Position numbers and translations under genes: made by a program. From Clostridia bacterium (GTDB lineage Bacteria > Bacillota > Clostridia > Christensenellales > Borkfalkiaceae), in contig JAFTVF010000013.1 in NCBI GenBank assembly GCA_017465865.1, positions 62,001-126,000 of the forward strand: 64,000 nucleotides of DNA. Direction: 5' to 3'. Positions 49,143 through 58,408 of this stretch are shown here, in pieces (position 1 is the stretch's first letter; every line of letters starts with the position of its first letter). Under the pieces are notes generated by a model. That model searched no databases, was not told the origin of the DNA, and saw nothing but the letters and a program-made list of their open reading frames with translations.

Positions 49143-50222
49143 TTATTCTTTCGCGCGGCGGCTCTGCACCGTTTCCAAGGTCGCCGCAAGCGGTATCGAG
49201 GCTTTCGCCGTCAAATCCATTCCCGCGAAGTTGCCCAAACGGTACTGCACCAGCCCTTCCGAAGCGATCATCGCCGCGTTGTCCGTGCAATAGCGTTTTT
49301 CGGGCAGAACGAGCCGTAACCCGTGCTTTTGACAAGCCGTCTGTAAGCTGTTTCGAAGATAGGTATTCGCAACGACCCCGCCGCCCGCGGTTACCGTATC
49401 TACGCCCTTTTCCTGCGCCGCCGCCACCGTCTTTTCCACGAGCACGTCCACCGCCGCGCTTTGGAACGAAGCCGCCACGTCCGCTTTGGAATATTCCTCG
49501 CCTTTTTGCTCTTTGGTATGACAGTAATTGATGACCGCGGTCTTTAACCCGCTGTACGAGAAATTATACCCCCCGCCGCCTTTGAGCATTTTCGGCATAG
49601 GGATCACGGGCGCGCCGTCTTTTGCACAGCGCTCGATATTCGGACCGCCGGGGTATTGCAAGCCCAGCACCCGCGCCACTTTATCAAACGCCTCGCCCGC
49701 CGCGTCGTCGAGCGTTGCGCCGAGGATCTCGAATTCCGCTTCCGACCCCGCGTACAAGATCGCGGTATGCCCGCCGCTTGCGAGCAGGGTTACGAACGGG
49801 GGCTTTAATTCGGGTGCGTCCAGATACGCCGCCGCGAGATGTCCGCGGATATGATTGACCGCGATTAGCGGTTTATTCAAGGCGTACGCAAACGCTTTCG
49901 CAAACGACACGCCGACGAGCAATGCGCCGAGCAGCCCCGCGCCGTAGGTAACGGCGATAGCGTCGATATCCGCATAGGTAACGCCTGCGTTTTTCACCGC
50001 GCGTTCGACCACCTCCGCGACCGCGTCCGTGTGCGCGCGCGAAGCGATTTCGGGGACTACCCCGCCGAACTGCGCCTGTATCTTCGCCGACGAGGCGATC
50101 TCGTCGGACAGGATCGTCCTGCCCTTGATCACCGCCGCCGCCGTTTCGTCGCAGGAGCTTTCAATGCCGAGAATGATCGGCTCGGATTTCTCCGTATTTA
50201 ATTTTTCAAAAGGATTATACAT
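49143..50222 (-). CDS. tsaD: tRNA N6-adenosine threonylcarbamoyltransferase
   Basis: 359 residues of the Kae1/TsaD ASKHA fold. Installs threonylcarbamoyl on A37 of ANN-decoding tRNAs with TsaB/TsaE. Metal motif NHIRGH (His124, His128); ILGIESSCDETAAAVI start; LASGGHTAILYA and GGVVANTYLRNSL nucleotide loops; PEKRYCTDNAAMIA end. Co-transcribed after prfB. Confidence 0.96.
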   Translation of the reverse strand: MYNPFEKLNTEKSEPIILGIESSCDETAAAVIKGRTILSDEIASSAKIQAQFGGVVPEIASRAHTDAVAEVVERAVKNAGVTYADIDAIAVTYGAGLLGALLVGVSFAKAFAYALNKPLIAVNHIRGHLAAAYLDAPELKPPFVTLLASGGHTAILYAGSEAEFEILGATLDDAAGEAFDKVARVLGLQYPGGPNIERCAKDGAPVIPMPKMLKGGGGYNFSYSGLKTAVINYCHTKEQKGEEYSKADVAASFQSAAVDVLVEKTVAAAQEKGVDTVTAGGGVVANTYLRNSLQTACQKHGLRLVLPEKRYCTDNAAMIASEGLVQYRLGNFAGMDLTAKASIPLAATLETVQSRRAKE

Positions 50223-50271
50223 ACTCGTTTCCCGTTTTCAAAAAGCGACGGCAACCGCCGCCGCTTTCCGT

Positions 50272-51369
50272 TTAAGACTTTTTCAGATAGTCGATGATAA
50301 ATCCGTGCAATTCGCCGTCCATAACCGCCTGTACGTCGCCCTTTTCATAGCCCGTGCGGTGGTCTTTGACGAGGGTGTACGGACAGAACACGTACGAACG
50401 GATCTGCGCGCCCCATTCGATCTTTTTCACGTCCCCTTTCATCGCCTGCGCTTCCGCCTGCCGCTGTTCGATCTTCTTTTCCAAGAGCTTTGAACGGAGC
50501 ATATTAAAGCACATCGCTTTGTTTTGGAGCTGCGAACGCTCGTTCTGGCACTGCACCACGATGCCCGTGGGGAAATGGGTGATACGCACGGCGGACGCAA
50601 CCTTATTGACGTTCTGACCGCCCGCGCCGCCCGAATGATAGATATCGATACGGATATCGTCGTCGTTGATCTCTACTTCGTTGTCGTCTTCGACCTCGGG
50701 CATTACTTCCAACGAGCAGAACGAGGTCTGACGGCGTTTGTTCGCGTCGAACGGGGAGATACGGACGAGGCGGTGTACGCCCATTTCCGCTTTCAGATAC
50801 CCGTACGCATTTTCGCCCTCGACCCTAAAATCCACGCTCTTAAAACCAGCGCCGTCGCCTGCCTCGCGGTCAAGCTCGTATACCTTAAAGCCCATTTTCT
50901 CGCAATACCGACAATACATACGGTAAAGCATTTGACACCAGTCGCAAGCCTCCGTACCGCCCGCGCCCGCGTGGAGCGTGAGCATGGCGTTGTGGTTGTC
51001 GTACTGACCTTTCAAGATCGCGCGGATACGCATATCCTCGATATCCTTTTCCGCGACTTCCAGCATTTCGTCCAGCTCGGAGATAAGACTCTCGTCCTCC
51101 GTTTCCTCGATGAGATCAATAACGTCCTCCGCGTCCGAGAGCGCCGTCGCGCCCTTTTCGTACGCCGTGATCTTGTTACGGATCCCCGAAACCTCTTTGC
51201 CGATCTTGGTGGATTTTTCGAGGTCTTGCCAAACCTCGGGGTTTTCCTGTTCCTTTTCCAGCTCCGCAAGGCGAGGGCGAAGATGCTCGATATCCAGCGC
51301 GTATTCCGCTTCTTTGAGGACTGCGCGCATACCTTGTACTTTTAATCTGTAATCGTCTGCTTTGAACAT
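50272..51369 (-). CDS. prfB: Peptide chain release factor 2
   Basis: 365 residues. GGQ loop at 250-252 (HSGGAGGQNVNK) triggers peptide release; SPF at 205-207 (LVRISPFDANKR) reads UGA/UAA. The whole gene is one open frame: the programmed +1 frameshift that autoregulates prfB in many bacteria is absent. Starts 15 bases after secA, the common secA-prfB order. Confidence 0.96.
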   Translation of the reverse strand: MFKADDYRLKVQGMRAVLKEAEYALDIEHLRPRLAELEKEQENPEVWQDLEKSTKIGKEVSGIRNKITAYEKGATALSDAEDVIDLIEETEDESLISELDEMLEVAEKDIEDMRIRAILKGQYDNHNAMLTLHAGAGGTEACDWCQMLYRMYCRYCEKMGFKVYELDREAGDGAGFKSVDFRVEGENAYGYLKAEMGVHRLVRISPFDANKRRQTSFCSLEVMPEVEDDNEVEINDDDIRIDIYHSGGAGGQNVNKVASAVRITHFPTGIVVQCQNERSQLQNKAMCFNMLRSKLLEKKIEQRQAEAQAMKGDVKKIEWGAQIRSYVFCPYTLVKDHRTGYEKGDVQAVMDGELHGFIIDYLKKS

Positions 51370-51384
51370 AAACTTCCTTAAAAC

Positions 51385-54339
51385 TTACTTATTCTCTTCC
51401 TTGTTTTCCTCTACTTTCTGCGCCGCACGGAACGAGGACATATTCGACAAAGGCTCGGGCATCTGACGGCGGAACACGCGCGCAGGCGCGGGTTTTACCG
51501 CAGGAGTCGCGCCGTTTTCCGTTTTCGGCGTGATATTCACGCGCTGGGTGGGTACGTTTGCGGGACGCACTTCGATCTTCACTTTCAAAAGCACGCTGAT
51601 CGTCGTGCGCTGGATACGCGCTACCATCTCGTCGAACATATCGAAGCCCTCTTTCTTATAAGAGATGATCGGGTCTACCTGCCCGTACGCGCGGAGCGAG
51701 ATCCCTTTACGGAGCTGGTCCATCGCGTCGATATGATCGATCCAATTTCTGTCTACCGTCATCAAAAGCACTCTGCGTTCAACGGAGCTGAAATCCACGC
51801 CCGCCTCTTTGAGTTCTTCGATCTTCTTTTCGTATTCCTTTACGACCTTGTTCGAGATCTTCTTCACAGCAAGCTCGTAATCCCATTTCATCAACCGTTC
51901 GCGGGTAACGTAGTTCGTGCCCTCGGGCAGTACTTTCGCCTCCAACGCCGCGTTAAGCTCCGTTTCGTTCCAAAGCTCGGGCATATCCTCGATATTGACG
52001 ACGGAAGCGATCGTTTCCGCAACGTAATCGGGGATATATTTCAGCACCTGTGCGTGCACGTCCGCACCGCGGAGCACGTTCATACGCTCTTCGTACATCA
52101 CCATACGCTGTTTGTTCATAACGTCGTCGTACTGCAAGACGTTTTTACGGATACCGAAGTTCCTGCCCTCGATATTCTTCTGCGCGTTCTCGATCCCGCG
52201 CGAGAGCAGCTTCGACTGCAAACAGGTATCCTCGTCGATCTTGAAGAACGCGTACAGCGCTTTCATTCTCTCCCCGCCGAACCGCATAACGAGATCGTCT
52301 TCCAAGGACAGATAGAACACCGACATACCGATATCCCCCTGACGACCCGCACGGCCGCGGAGCTGGTTGTCGATACGGCGGGATTCGTGGCGTTCCGTAC
52401 CGATGATACAAAGCCCGCCCGCCGAAATAACCTTTTCTTTCTCCTCGTCCGTTTGCGCTTTGTAGTATTCGTATACTTTCTTGTATCTTTCGCGGAGCGC
52501 CTGAATTTCTTCGCTGACCTCCGTGATATACGTGCTCATGGCAAGCTCGATATCCTCGCGCGCCGCGCCCTCTTCGCGCAGACGCTTTTTCGCAAGGTAT
52601 TCGGGGTTGCCGCCGAGCAGGATATCCGTACCGCGCCCCGCCATGTTCGTGGAAATGGTTACCGCGCCGTATCTGCCCGCCTGCGCGACGATCTCCGCTT
52701 CGCGTTCGTGGTTCTTCGCGTTGAGGATATTGTGTTTTACGCCGTTCCGCTTCAACAAACGGGAAATTTCTTCCGATTTATCAACGGACGAAGTACCGAC
52801 GAGGATCGGCTGACCGCTCTCGTGGCGTTGCATGATCTCGTTGACGATCGCGCGTTTCTTGCCGTCTACCGTCGAATATACCATATCGGGCAAGTCCACG
52901 CGTTTTACGGGACGGTTGGTCGGGATCTCTACGACGTCGAGGGAATAGATCGTTCTAAACTCCGCCTCTTCCGTCTTTGCCGTACCCGTCATGCCCGACA
53001 GCTTTTTATACAGACGGAAATAGTTCTGGAACGTGATCGTCGCGTAGGTCTTGTTCTCGCTGCGTACCTCCACGCCCTCTTTCGCCTCGATGGCTTGGTG
53101 CAGACCGTCGGAATATCTTCTGCCGATCATAAGACGGCCCGTGAACTCGTCTACGATCACCACTTCGCCGTCCTGCACGATATAGTCTTCGTCCAGCTTG
53201 AACAGCTTATGCGCTTTCAACGCCTGTTGGATATGATGGTTCAAATCGGCGTGCGCGATCTCCGCGATATTGTCGATACGGAAAAACCGCTCCGCCTTTC
53301 TCGCGCCGCTGTCGGTAAGCTCTACCGTCTTGTCCTTGCGGTTGATGATATAATCCCAGTCCTTTTGCGCCGCAAGCGATCTTCTGCCCTCGGGCGCAGC
53401 CGCAAGCGCCGCCGCGCGTTTTTCCGCCTGCTCCGCTTCGTAGTTCGCCTGTTCTTCGAGGGTCATTTTCGTATAGTCTACGAACTCTTCCTCGTCCTCC
53501 TCGGTATCCTCGACGGCTTTCTTCTTTTTCTTGTTCTTCTTATCCGCACGGAGCGCCGCGTTCACCGCCTCTTCCGCTTCTTTCAGCTCGTCGTCGAACC
53601 CGCCCGAAAGCGTCCGCACGAGTTTGTCTACCTGCACGTACAGATCGGAAGACTTCTCGCCCTTACCCGAAATGATAAGGGGCGTTCTCGCCTCGTCGAT
53701 AAGAATGGAGTCCACCTCGTCCACGATCGCAAAGGTCAAATCGCGCTGTACCATCTTGGAAAGATCGGTTTTGAGATTGTCGCGCAGATAATCGAACCCG
53801 AATTCGTTATTCGTACCGTACACGATATCCGATTTATACGCTTCGCGCTTCTCGTCGTCTTCCATACCCGGCACGACCACGCCGACGGTAAGCCCCATAA
53901 ATTTATGAACCTTGCCCATCCATTCCGCGTCGCGCTTTGCAAGGTAATCGTTGACGGTAACGATATGCACGCTCTTACCCGTCAAAGCGTTGAGATACGC
54001 GGGCAGAGTGGAAACGAGGGTCTTACCCTCACCCGTACGCATTTCCGCGATACGCCCCTGATGCAGACAGATACCGCCGATGATCTGTACGCGGAAATGC
54101 CGCATACCCAGTACTCGCTTCGCCGCCTCGCGGAGCGCCGCGAACGCGTCGTATAAAATATCGTCGAGGGTCTCCCCGTTTGCAAGGCGTGCTTTGAGTT
54201 CCGCCGTCTGCGCTTTCAGCGTTTCATCGTCCATCGCCTGATATTTGGGCTCTAACTCCTCTACCCTGTCCGCCATCTTATTCAGCTTTTTCAGGCTCTT
54301 TCTTCCGTCGCCGCTCATCAAATATTTAATCAATCCCAT
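51385..54339 (-). CDS. secA: Preprotein translocase ATPase SecA
   Basis: 984 residues. Drives protein export through SecYEG. Walker A MRTGEGKTLVSTLPAYLN (about 101-118), DEVDSILIDEARTPLIISG, PPXD region with an insertion rich in Lys/Glu (about 260-320, KNKKKKK...EEDEEEFVDY), helicase motifs GTSSVDKSEEIS and NMAGRGTDILLGG, ESRRIDNQLRGRAGRQGD. The C-terminal tail ends ...EENKEENK and lacks the CxC...CH zinc/SecB motif often seen. First gene of the secA-prfB-tsaD run. Confidence 0.97.
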   Translation of the reverse strand: MGLIKYLMSGDGRKSLKKLNKMADRVEELEPKYQAMDDETLKAQTAELKARLANGETLDDILYDAFAALREAAKRVLGMRHFRVQIIGGICLHQGRIAEMRTGEGKTLVSTLPAYLNALTGKSVHIVTVNDYLAKRDAEWMGKVHKFMGLTVGVVVPGMEDDEKREAYKSDIVYGTNNEFGFDYLRDNLKTDLSKMVQRDLTFAIVDEVDSILIDEARTPLIISGKGEKSSDLYVQVDKLVRTLSGGFDDELKEAEEAVNAALRADKKNKKKKKAVEDTEEDEEEFVDYTKMTLEEQANYEAEQAEKRAAALAAAPEGRRSLAAQKDWDYIINRKDKTVELTDSGARKAERFFRIDNIAEIAHADLNHHIQQALKAHKLFKLDEDYIVQDGEVVIVDEFTGRLMIGRRYSDGLHQAIEAKEGVEVRSENKTYATITFQNYFRLYKKLSGMTGTAKTEEAEFRTIYSLDVVEIPTNRPVKRVDLPDMVYSTVDGKKRAIVNEIMQRHESGQPILVGTSSVDKSEEISRLLKRNGVKHNILNAKNHEREAEIVAQAGRYGAVTISTNMAGRGTDILLGGNPEYLAKKRLREEGAAREDIELAMSTYITEVSEEIQALRERYKKVYEYYKAQTDEEKEKVISAGGLCIIGTERHESRRIDNQLRGRAGRQGDIGMSVFYLSLEDDLVMRFGGERMKALYAFFKIDEDTCLQSKLLSRGIENAQKNIEGRNFGIRKNVLQYDDVMNKQRMVMYEERMNVLRGADVHAQVLKYIPDYVAETIASVVNIEDMPELWNETELNAALEAKVLPEGTNYVTRERLMKWDYELAVKKISNKVVKEYEKKIEELKEAGVDFSSVERRVLLMTVDRNWIDHIDAMDQLRKGISLRAYGQVDPIISYKKEGFDMFDEMVARIQRTTISVLLKVKIEVRPANVPTQRVNITPKTENGATPAVKPAPARVFRRQMPEPLSNMSSFRAAQKVEENKEENK

Positions 54340-54533
54340 TAGAAAAACTCCGATAGATTTATTTTTTATAGCTTTGTAAGCGTTTCGCGCGTGCGCGCGC
54401 CGTCATACGCTACCATTTTATATTGTACAATATTTTCTCTGAAAATCAAAGCGTTTTCGGGCGGTTTTTATAAAAAATATCGTAAATCCCCCGTCCGAGT
54501 TTGTCGAAACCCCCGTTTGCGTTTTATTTTTCG

Positions 54534-54562
54534 TTGACAACCGCGGCTAAATATGCTATACT
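54534..54562 (+). promoter_or_regulatory. asnA promoter
   Basis: TTGACA (54534-54539), 17-base spacer, TATACT (54557-54562). Confidence 0.8.
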
Positions 54563-54596
54563 ATGATAAATTTTTTCATTCGGAGAAAACGAAAAT

Positions 54597-55604
54597 ATGA
54601 GTAAAATACTCGTTCCGAAAGGCTATCGCTCCACGCTCGGTCTGTACGATACGCAAACCGCGATCGGGCTTTTGAAGCGGACTTTTGAAGAAAGATTATG
54701 CCTTGCCCTCAACTTAAAACGCGTTTCCGCGCCCCTGTTCGTCGATCCCACCACGGGCTTAAACGACGATTTAAGCGGCGTTGAACGCCCCGTCCGTTTC
54801 GACCTCAAAGAAACGGGCAAGGATGCCGTCGTCGTACACTCGCTGGCGAAATGGAAGCGTATGGCGCTTTCCGTCTACGGCTTTTCCGCGGGCGAGGGGT
54901 TATACACCGATATGAACGCGATCCGCCGCGACGAGGAAATGGACAATCTCCATTCGGTATACACCGACCAGTGGGACTGGGAAAAGATCATCACCCGCGA
55001 AACGCGGAACACCGACTATCTGAAAAAGGTAGTGCAGGGCATCGTCGGCGCGATCTGCGACACCCTCGATTTCTTGAAATGCCGTTATCCACAGATCGAA
55101 GTCAATCTCTGCCGTACGGTCAGTTTTATCTCCTCGCAAGAGCTGGAAGATCTGTACCCCGATATGACCTCGAAAGAACGGGAAAACGCCTATCTCAAAG
55201 AACACAAAACAGCGTTTATTATGCAGATCGGCGATACGCTCCGCTCAGGCAAACCGCACGACAACCGCGCGCCCGACTACGACGATTGGTCGCTCAACGG
55301 CGATATTATGTTCTGGGACGACGTTTTGGACTGCGCAATGGAGATCTCCTCTATGGGTATCCGCGTAGACGAAAAGTCCTTGGACGAACAGCTGAAAAAA
55401 GCGAACGCGGACGAACGCCGCGCCCTGCCTTTCCACAAAGCCCTGCTTGCAGGCGAACTGCCTTTGACCATGGGCGGGGGCATCGGGCAATCCCGTCTGT
55501 CTATGCTGCTCCTCGGCAAAGCGCATATCGGCGAAGTGCAGGTATCCCTTTGGGACGACGAAACGCGCAGGGTCTGCAAAGAAAACGGCATCACCTTGCT
55601 GTAA
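54597..55604 (+). CDS. asnA: Aspartate-ammonia ligase
   Basis: 335 residues of the class II tRNA-synthetase-like AsnA family. Makes asparagine from aspartate, ammonia and ATP (via aspartyl-AMP). Signatures: RVSAPLFVDPTTGLNDDLSGVERPV, VVHSLAKWKR, GLYTDMNAIRRDEEMDNLHSVYTDQWDWEK, RAPDYDDWSLNGDIMFW and MGGGIGQSRLSMLLLGKAHIGEVQ. GGAG before the start. Like GlnN and NadE of this window it consumes ammonia. Confidence 0.97.
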   Translation: MSKILVPKGYRSTLGLYDTQTAIGLLKRTFEERLCLALNLKRVSAPLFVDPTTGLNDDLSGVERPVRFDLKETGKDAVVVHSLAKWKRMALSVYGFSAGEGLYTDMNAIRRDEEMDNLHSVYTDQWDWEKIITRETRNTDYLKKVVQGIVGAICDTLDFLKCRYPQIEVNLCRTVSFISSQELEDLYPDMTSKERENAYLKEHKTAFIMQIGDTLRSGKPHDNRAPDYDDWSLNGDIMFWDDVLDCAMEISSMGIRVDEKSLDEQLKKANADERRALPFHKALLAGELPLTMGGGIGQSRLSMLLLGKAHIGEVQVSLWDDETRRVCKENGITLL

Positions 55605-55620
55605 ACAATTTGTAAACGAT

Positions 55621-55648
55621 AAAAAAGAGAGCGGCGCTCTCTTTTTTT
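55621..55648 (+). terminator. asnA terminator
   Basis: AAAAAAGAGAGC-ggc-GCTCTC then seven T. Confidence 0.9.
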
Positions 55649-55668
55649 GTTTTCGCCAAGATTTTTCG

Positions 55669-55891
55669 GTGAATTGCAAACTATGTTTGCGTGAATTGAA
55701 ATAAATTTCGTAAATTGCGCCTTATGGCGCGTGAATTGCACGCCTTTGGCGTGCGTTGTGGGAATATTACAATAACGCGTTGCAAGGCAACGCATTTCAC
55801 GACGGCGTAGCCGTCATTTCACGTTGTCGCAAGACAACATTTCACGCGCAGTACGCGCATTTCACCGTAAAAGGCGCAACGCGCCTTTTAC
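55669..55891. repeat. Palindrome-array element, GTGAATT/ATTTCAC linkers
   Basis: Four short hairpins (GCAAAC, GAAAT, GCGCC and GCACGCC arms) separated by GTGAATT-type heptamers, a central AT-rich 22-bp piece (GTTGTGGGAATATTACAATA), then hairpins with GCGTTGC, GACGGC, GTTGTC and GCGC arms separated by ATTTCAC, and a last 11-bp stem (GTAAAAGGCGC arm) that includes the stop codon of the gene at 55888. Hairpin sequences differ but all are perfect palindromes. Lies between convergent genes. Same architecture as 59292-59544. Confidence 0.85.
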
Positions 55892-56160
55892 TTCATCACG
55901 TCCAACCCCATCAGCACGCCGAACCGAAACCCCTCGCAATAATGCGTATCCAAACTCTCCGCATGCATTTCCTCGTGCAACGCTTCCGCCTTTTCATATA
56001 GCGCCAACAGCTTCGGAAATTTTTTCAACTCCCCTTCAAGCTCTTCCATTGCGTCTATGTATTCCGTCAAAATTTCTTGGTATCTTTGCGAATTTTTAAT
56101 ATACTCGCTCGTACCTCTTCTCCCGAAATACATGTCTTGAATTGCCGAATATTCTTCCAT
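55888..56160 (-). CDS. Small helical protein, possibly DUF6809-like
   Basis: 90 residues: MEEYSAIQDMYFGRRGTSEYIK then long helices (YQEILTEYIDAMEELEGELKKFPKLLALYEKAEALHEEMHA) and the end YCEGFRFGVLMGLDVM, which resembles the GFRLGAxxxxEV ending of small Clostridial DUF6809-like proteins. Function unknown. It is divergent from an Xre gene with three shared operators in between, so the pair is probably co-regulated. Its stop codon lies within the last hairpin of the palindrome array. GGAGG before the start. Confidence 0.7.
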   Translation of the reverse strand: MEEYSAIQDMYFGRRGTSEYIKNSQRYQEILTEYIDAMEELEGELKKFPKLLALYEKAEALHEEMHAESLDTHYCEGFRFGVLMGLDVMK

Positions 56161-56177
56161 AAAACACCTCCGTTTTT

Positions 56178-56242
56178 AATAACTATCGTTATTATATCAA
56201 TAACTTTGGTTATTGTCAATCAATTTTAATAACTTTTGTTAT
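56178..56242. promoter_or_regulatory. Three Xre operators between divergent genes
   Basis: AATAAC-N4-GTTATT palindromes at 56178-56193, 56199-56214 and 56228-56242 (last one GTTAT). The third overlaps a TATAAA-like -10 about 8 bases before the Xre ATG, which has no Shine-Dalgarno. Confidence 0.75.
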
Positions 56243-56253
56243 AAAATATATTT

Positions 56254-56457
56254 ATGAATAAATTTATTGAACGATTAAAACAATTAAGAACTGAAAAAAA
56301 TCTTTCCCAAGCACAACTTGCGAAAGAAATAGATGTTACTCAACCTGCTATCGCATATTGGGAAACGGGTAAAAAAATTCCCAGCGCGCAGGCGATTATT
56401 ACGCTTGCACAATATTTCGGGGTAAGCACCGATTATTTGTTGGGTTTGGAAGATTAA
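56254..56457 (+). CDS. Xre-family transcriptional regulator
   Basis: 67 residues, little more than one Xre helix-turn-helix: FIERLKQLRTEKNLSQAQLAKEIDVTQPAIAYWETGKKIPSAQAIITLAQYFGVSTDYLLGLED. The ending is that of the element repressor at 3514. It probably represses itself and the divergent gene at 55888 through the AATAAC-N4-GTTATT sites. There is no ribosome-binding site, so it may be translated from a leaderless or near-leaderless message. Confidence 0.88.
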   Translation: MNKFIERLKQLRTEKNLSQAQLAKEIDVTQPAIAYWETGKKIPSAQAIITLAQYFGVSTDYLLGLED

Positions 56458-56482
56458 AAAAGCCGTCTGTTGCAGACGGCTT

Positions 56483-57076
56483 TTATTTTTTTATCATCGG
56501 TCGGAGCTTTTTCGTTAAAACCACGGCGGGGAAAATTTTGACGATATCGAGAGGCAGATACGGGAACACGCATAGCGTGAGCGCCGTCCATACGCCTACG
56601 CTTTGCCCTTGCGCCGTTACAAGCAGAAACCAAACCGTGCCGAACGCATAGCAAAGGAGCAAGCCGAAAAACATTCCTACGCCGAGCGCAAGGGTAGCCC
56701 TACCGCTCTTTTTCTCGGCAAACAGATCCCCCGCTACGCCGCAGACAAGACCCGTGCATAAAAAACCGACGAGATACCCGCCCGTGGGCGCGAGGAGTTT
56801 TGCTGCTCCGCCCGTAAAGCCCGCGAACACGGGTACGCCGACAAAACCGAGCAGCAGGTACGCGATGATCGCAAGCGCGGCGCGTTTCCAGCCGAGCAGA
56901 CCGCCGATAAGAAATACGCCGAGGGTTTGCAGGGTAAACGGGATATCGCCTAACGGGAGCGCGATCCACGCGCACACGCAAAGGAGCGCGGTCGCGACCG
57001 CTATATAGCATAGCGAACGCGCCGTAAACGCATACCTGCTCCCTTGTTTTTGAGTTTTTTCCCGTTTTTTCGACAT
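56483..57076 (-). CDS. bioY: Biotin transporter S-component BioY
   Basis: 197 residues from ATG 57076. BioY fold with six helices: AVATALLCVCAWIALPLGDIPFTLQTLGVFLIGGLLGWKRAALAIIAYLLLGFVGVPVFAGFTGGAAKLLAPTGGYLVGF contains the conserved P-F-T-L-Q-T and G-P-T-G-G-Y-L-like motifs. C-terminal P-L-D-I-V-K segment is also typical. Works with a shared ECF module or alone. No biotin operator is obvious. Monocistronic before metK. Confidence 0.93.
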   Translation of the reverse strand: MSKKREKTQKQGSRYAFTARSLCYIAVATALLCVCAWIALPLGDIPFTLQTLGVFLIGGLLGWKRAALAIIAYLLLGFVGVPVFAGFTGGAAKLLAPTGGYLVGFLCTGLVCGVAGDLFAEKKSGRATLALGVGMFFGLLLCYAFGTVWFLLVTAQGQSVGVWTALTLCVFPYLPLDIVKIFPAVVLTKKLRPMIKK

Positions 57077-57128
57077 TCCTGTTCCTTTCAAAAAACAGTC
57101 GGACAAGTTCTGCCCGACTGCGTTTGTT

Positions 57129-58295
57129 TTAGTTGAGATATTTTTTCAGCGTTTCCGCTCTGTCCGTCTGTTCCCAAGTAAAGCCCTTATACCCGAAATG
57201 CCCGTACGCCGCGGTTTTTTTGAACACGGGTCTGCGCAGATCGAGTTCGCGAATGATCGCGTAGGGGCGAAGATCGAATTCCTTTTTCACGATCTCCGCG
57301 AGGCGTTCGTCGCCCACTTTGCCCGTGCCGTGGCTGTCTACGAACACGGAAACGGGGTTTGCAACGCCGATCGCGTACGCGACTTGGATTTCCAGCTCGT
57401 CCGCAAGCCCTGCCGCCACGAGATTTTTCGCGATATACCGACAGTAATACGCCGCGCTTCTGTCCACTTTCGTAGGGTCTTTACCCGAGAACGCGCCGCC
57501 GCCGTGGGCGCATCTGCCGCCGTAGGTATCGACGATGATCTTTCTGCCCGTAAGCCCGCTGTCGCCCTCAGGACCGCCGATCTCGAAACGGCCCGTGGGG
57601 TTGATATAGATTTTCGTCTGCTCGTCCATAAGGTTTGCGGGAATGATCTCGTCGATGACGTATTTTTTCATATCCTTGCGGATTTGTTCCTGCGTAACCT
57701 CCCCGTCGTGCTGGGTGGAAACGACGACGGTATCCACGCGTTTTGCAACGCCGTCCTCGTACTCGACGGTAACCTGCGTTTTCCCGTCCGGGCGCAGGTA
57801 TGTAAGCAGTCCGTTTCTGCGTACGTCGGTGAGGCGTTTTGCCAAGCGGTGAGACAGCGACAGGGTCAACGGCATCAGTTCCTTGGTTTCGCGGCACGCG
57901 TAACCGAACATCATACCCTGATCGCCCGCGCCGAGCTGGTCGGCTTCGTCGCCGCCCTCCGTCTTTTTCTCCAAAGACGCGTTCACGCCCATGGCGATAT
58001 CGGGAGATTGCTGATGTATCGCCGTAACGATCTTGCATTTGTCGTATGCAAACGTACCGAAATCGTAGCCGATCTCTTTGATGATCTCGCGCGCTTTCGC
58101 CTCGTAATCGATCTCCGCGGTCGTCGTTACTTCGCCCATGATCAAAAGAGTATCGTACGCAGCCGCGCACTCGATCGCCGCGCGCGCGGTGGGGTCTACC
58201 GCCAAGATCGCGTCCAAGATCCCGTCGGAGATATTGTCGCAAACCTTATCGGGATGTCCTTCCGTAACGCTTTCGCTTGTAAAAAACTTCTTCAC
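57129..58295 (-). CDS. metK: S-adenosylmethionine synthetase
   Basis: 388 residues from a GTG start at 58295 (GAGGAAG upstream). Makes SAM from methionine and [22 protein letters not shown] (residues 6-24), [61 protein letters not shown], all canonical. No SAM-riboswitch is recognisable in the short upstream region shared with the divergent radical SAM gene. Confidence 0.97.
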   Translation of the reverse strand: MKKFFTSESVTEGHPDKVCDNISDGILDAILAVDPTARAAIECAAAYDTLLIMGEVTTTAEIDYEAKAREIIKEIGYDFGTFAYDKCKIVTAIHQQSPDIAMGVNASLEKKTEGGDEADQLGAGDQGMMFGYACRETKELMPLTLSLSHRLAKRLTDVRRNGLLTYLRPDGKTQVTVEYEDGVAKRVDTVVVSTQHDGEVTQEQIRKDMKKYVIDEIIPANLMDEQTKIYINPTGRFEIGGPEGDSGLTGRKIIVDTYGGRCAHGGGAFSGKDPTKVDRSAAYYCRYIAKNLVAAGLADELEIQVAYAIGVANPVSVFVDSHGTGKVGDERLAEIVKKEFDLRPYAIIRELDLRRPVFKKTAAYGHFGYKGFTWEQTDRAETLKKYLN

Positions 58296-58372
58296 TTGTG
58301 CTTCCTCGTTGACTTTTTCTTTTTTCGTTCCCTATTATAACCCTTTTTACCTGCTTTGTCAAGTTATTATGA

Positions 58373-58401
58373 TTGCAAAAAAATTTTATTCGTGTTATAA
58401 T
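58373..58401 (+). promoter_or_regulatory. Promoter giving a leaderless mRNA
   Basis: TTGCAA (58373-58378), 17-base spacer, TATAAT (58396-58401); ATG 58409 follows after seven bases with no Shine-Dalgarno. Confidence 0.65.
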
Positions 58402-58408
58402 AAAAGAT

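Noticed and set aside
50272-51369. Programmed frameshift in prfB
   Set aside because: The gene is open in one frame from start to stop, with no in-frame UGA near codon 25.
51733-54156. 807-codon open frame on the plus strand
   Set aside because: Lies entirely opposite secA; codon bias of the real gene keeps the antisense frame open. Arg/His/Phe-rich translation with no domain.
57129-58408. SAM riboswitch before metK
   Set aside because: The 113-base divergent intergenic region holds promoters but no recognisable SAM aptamer or terminator.
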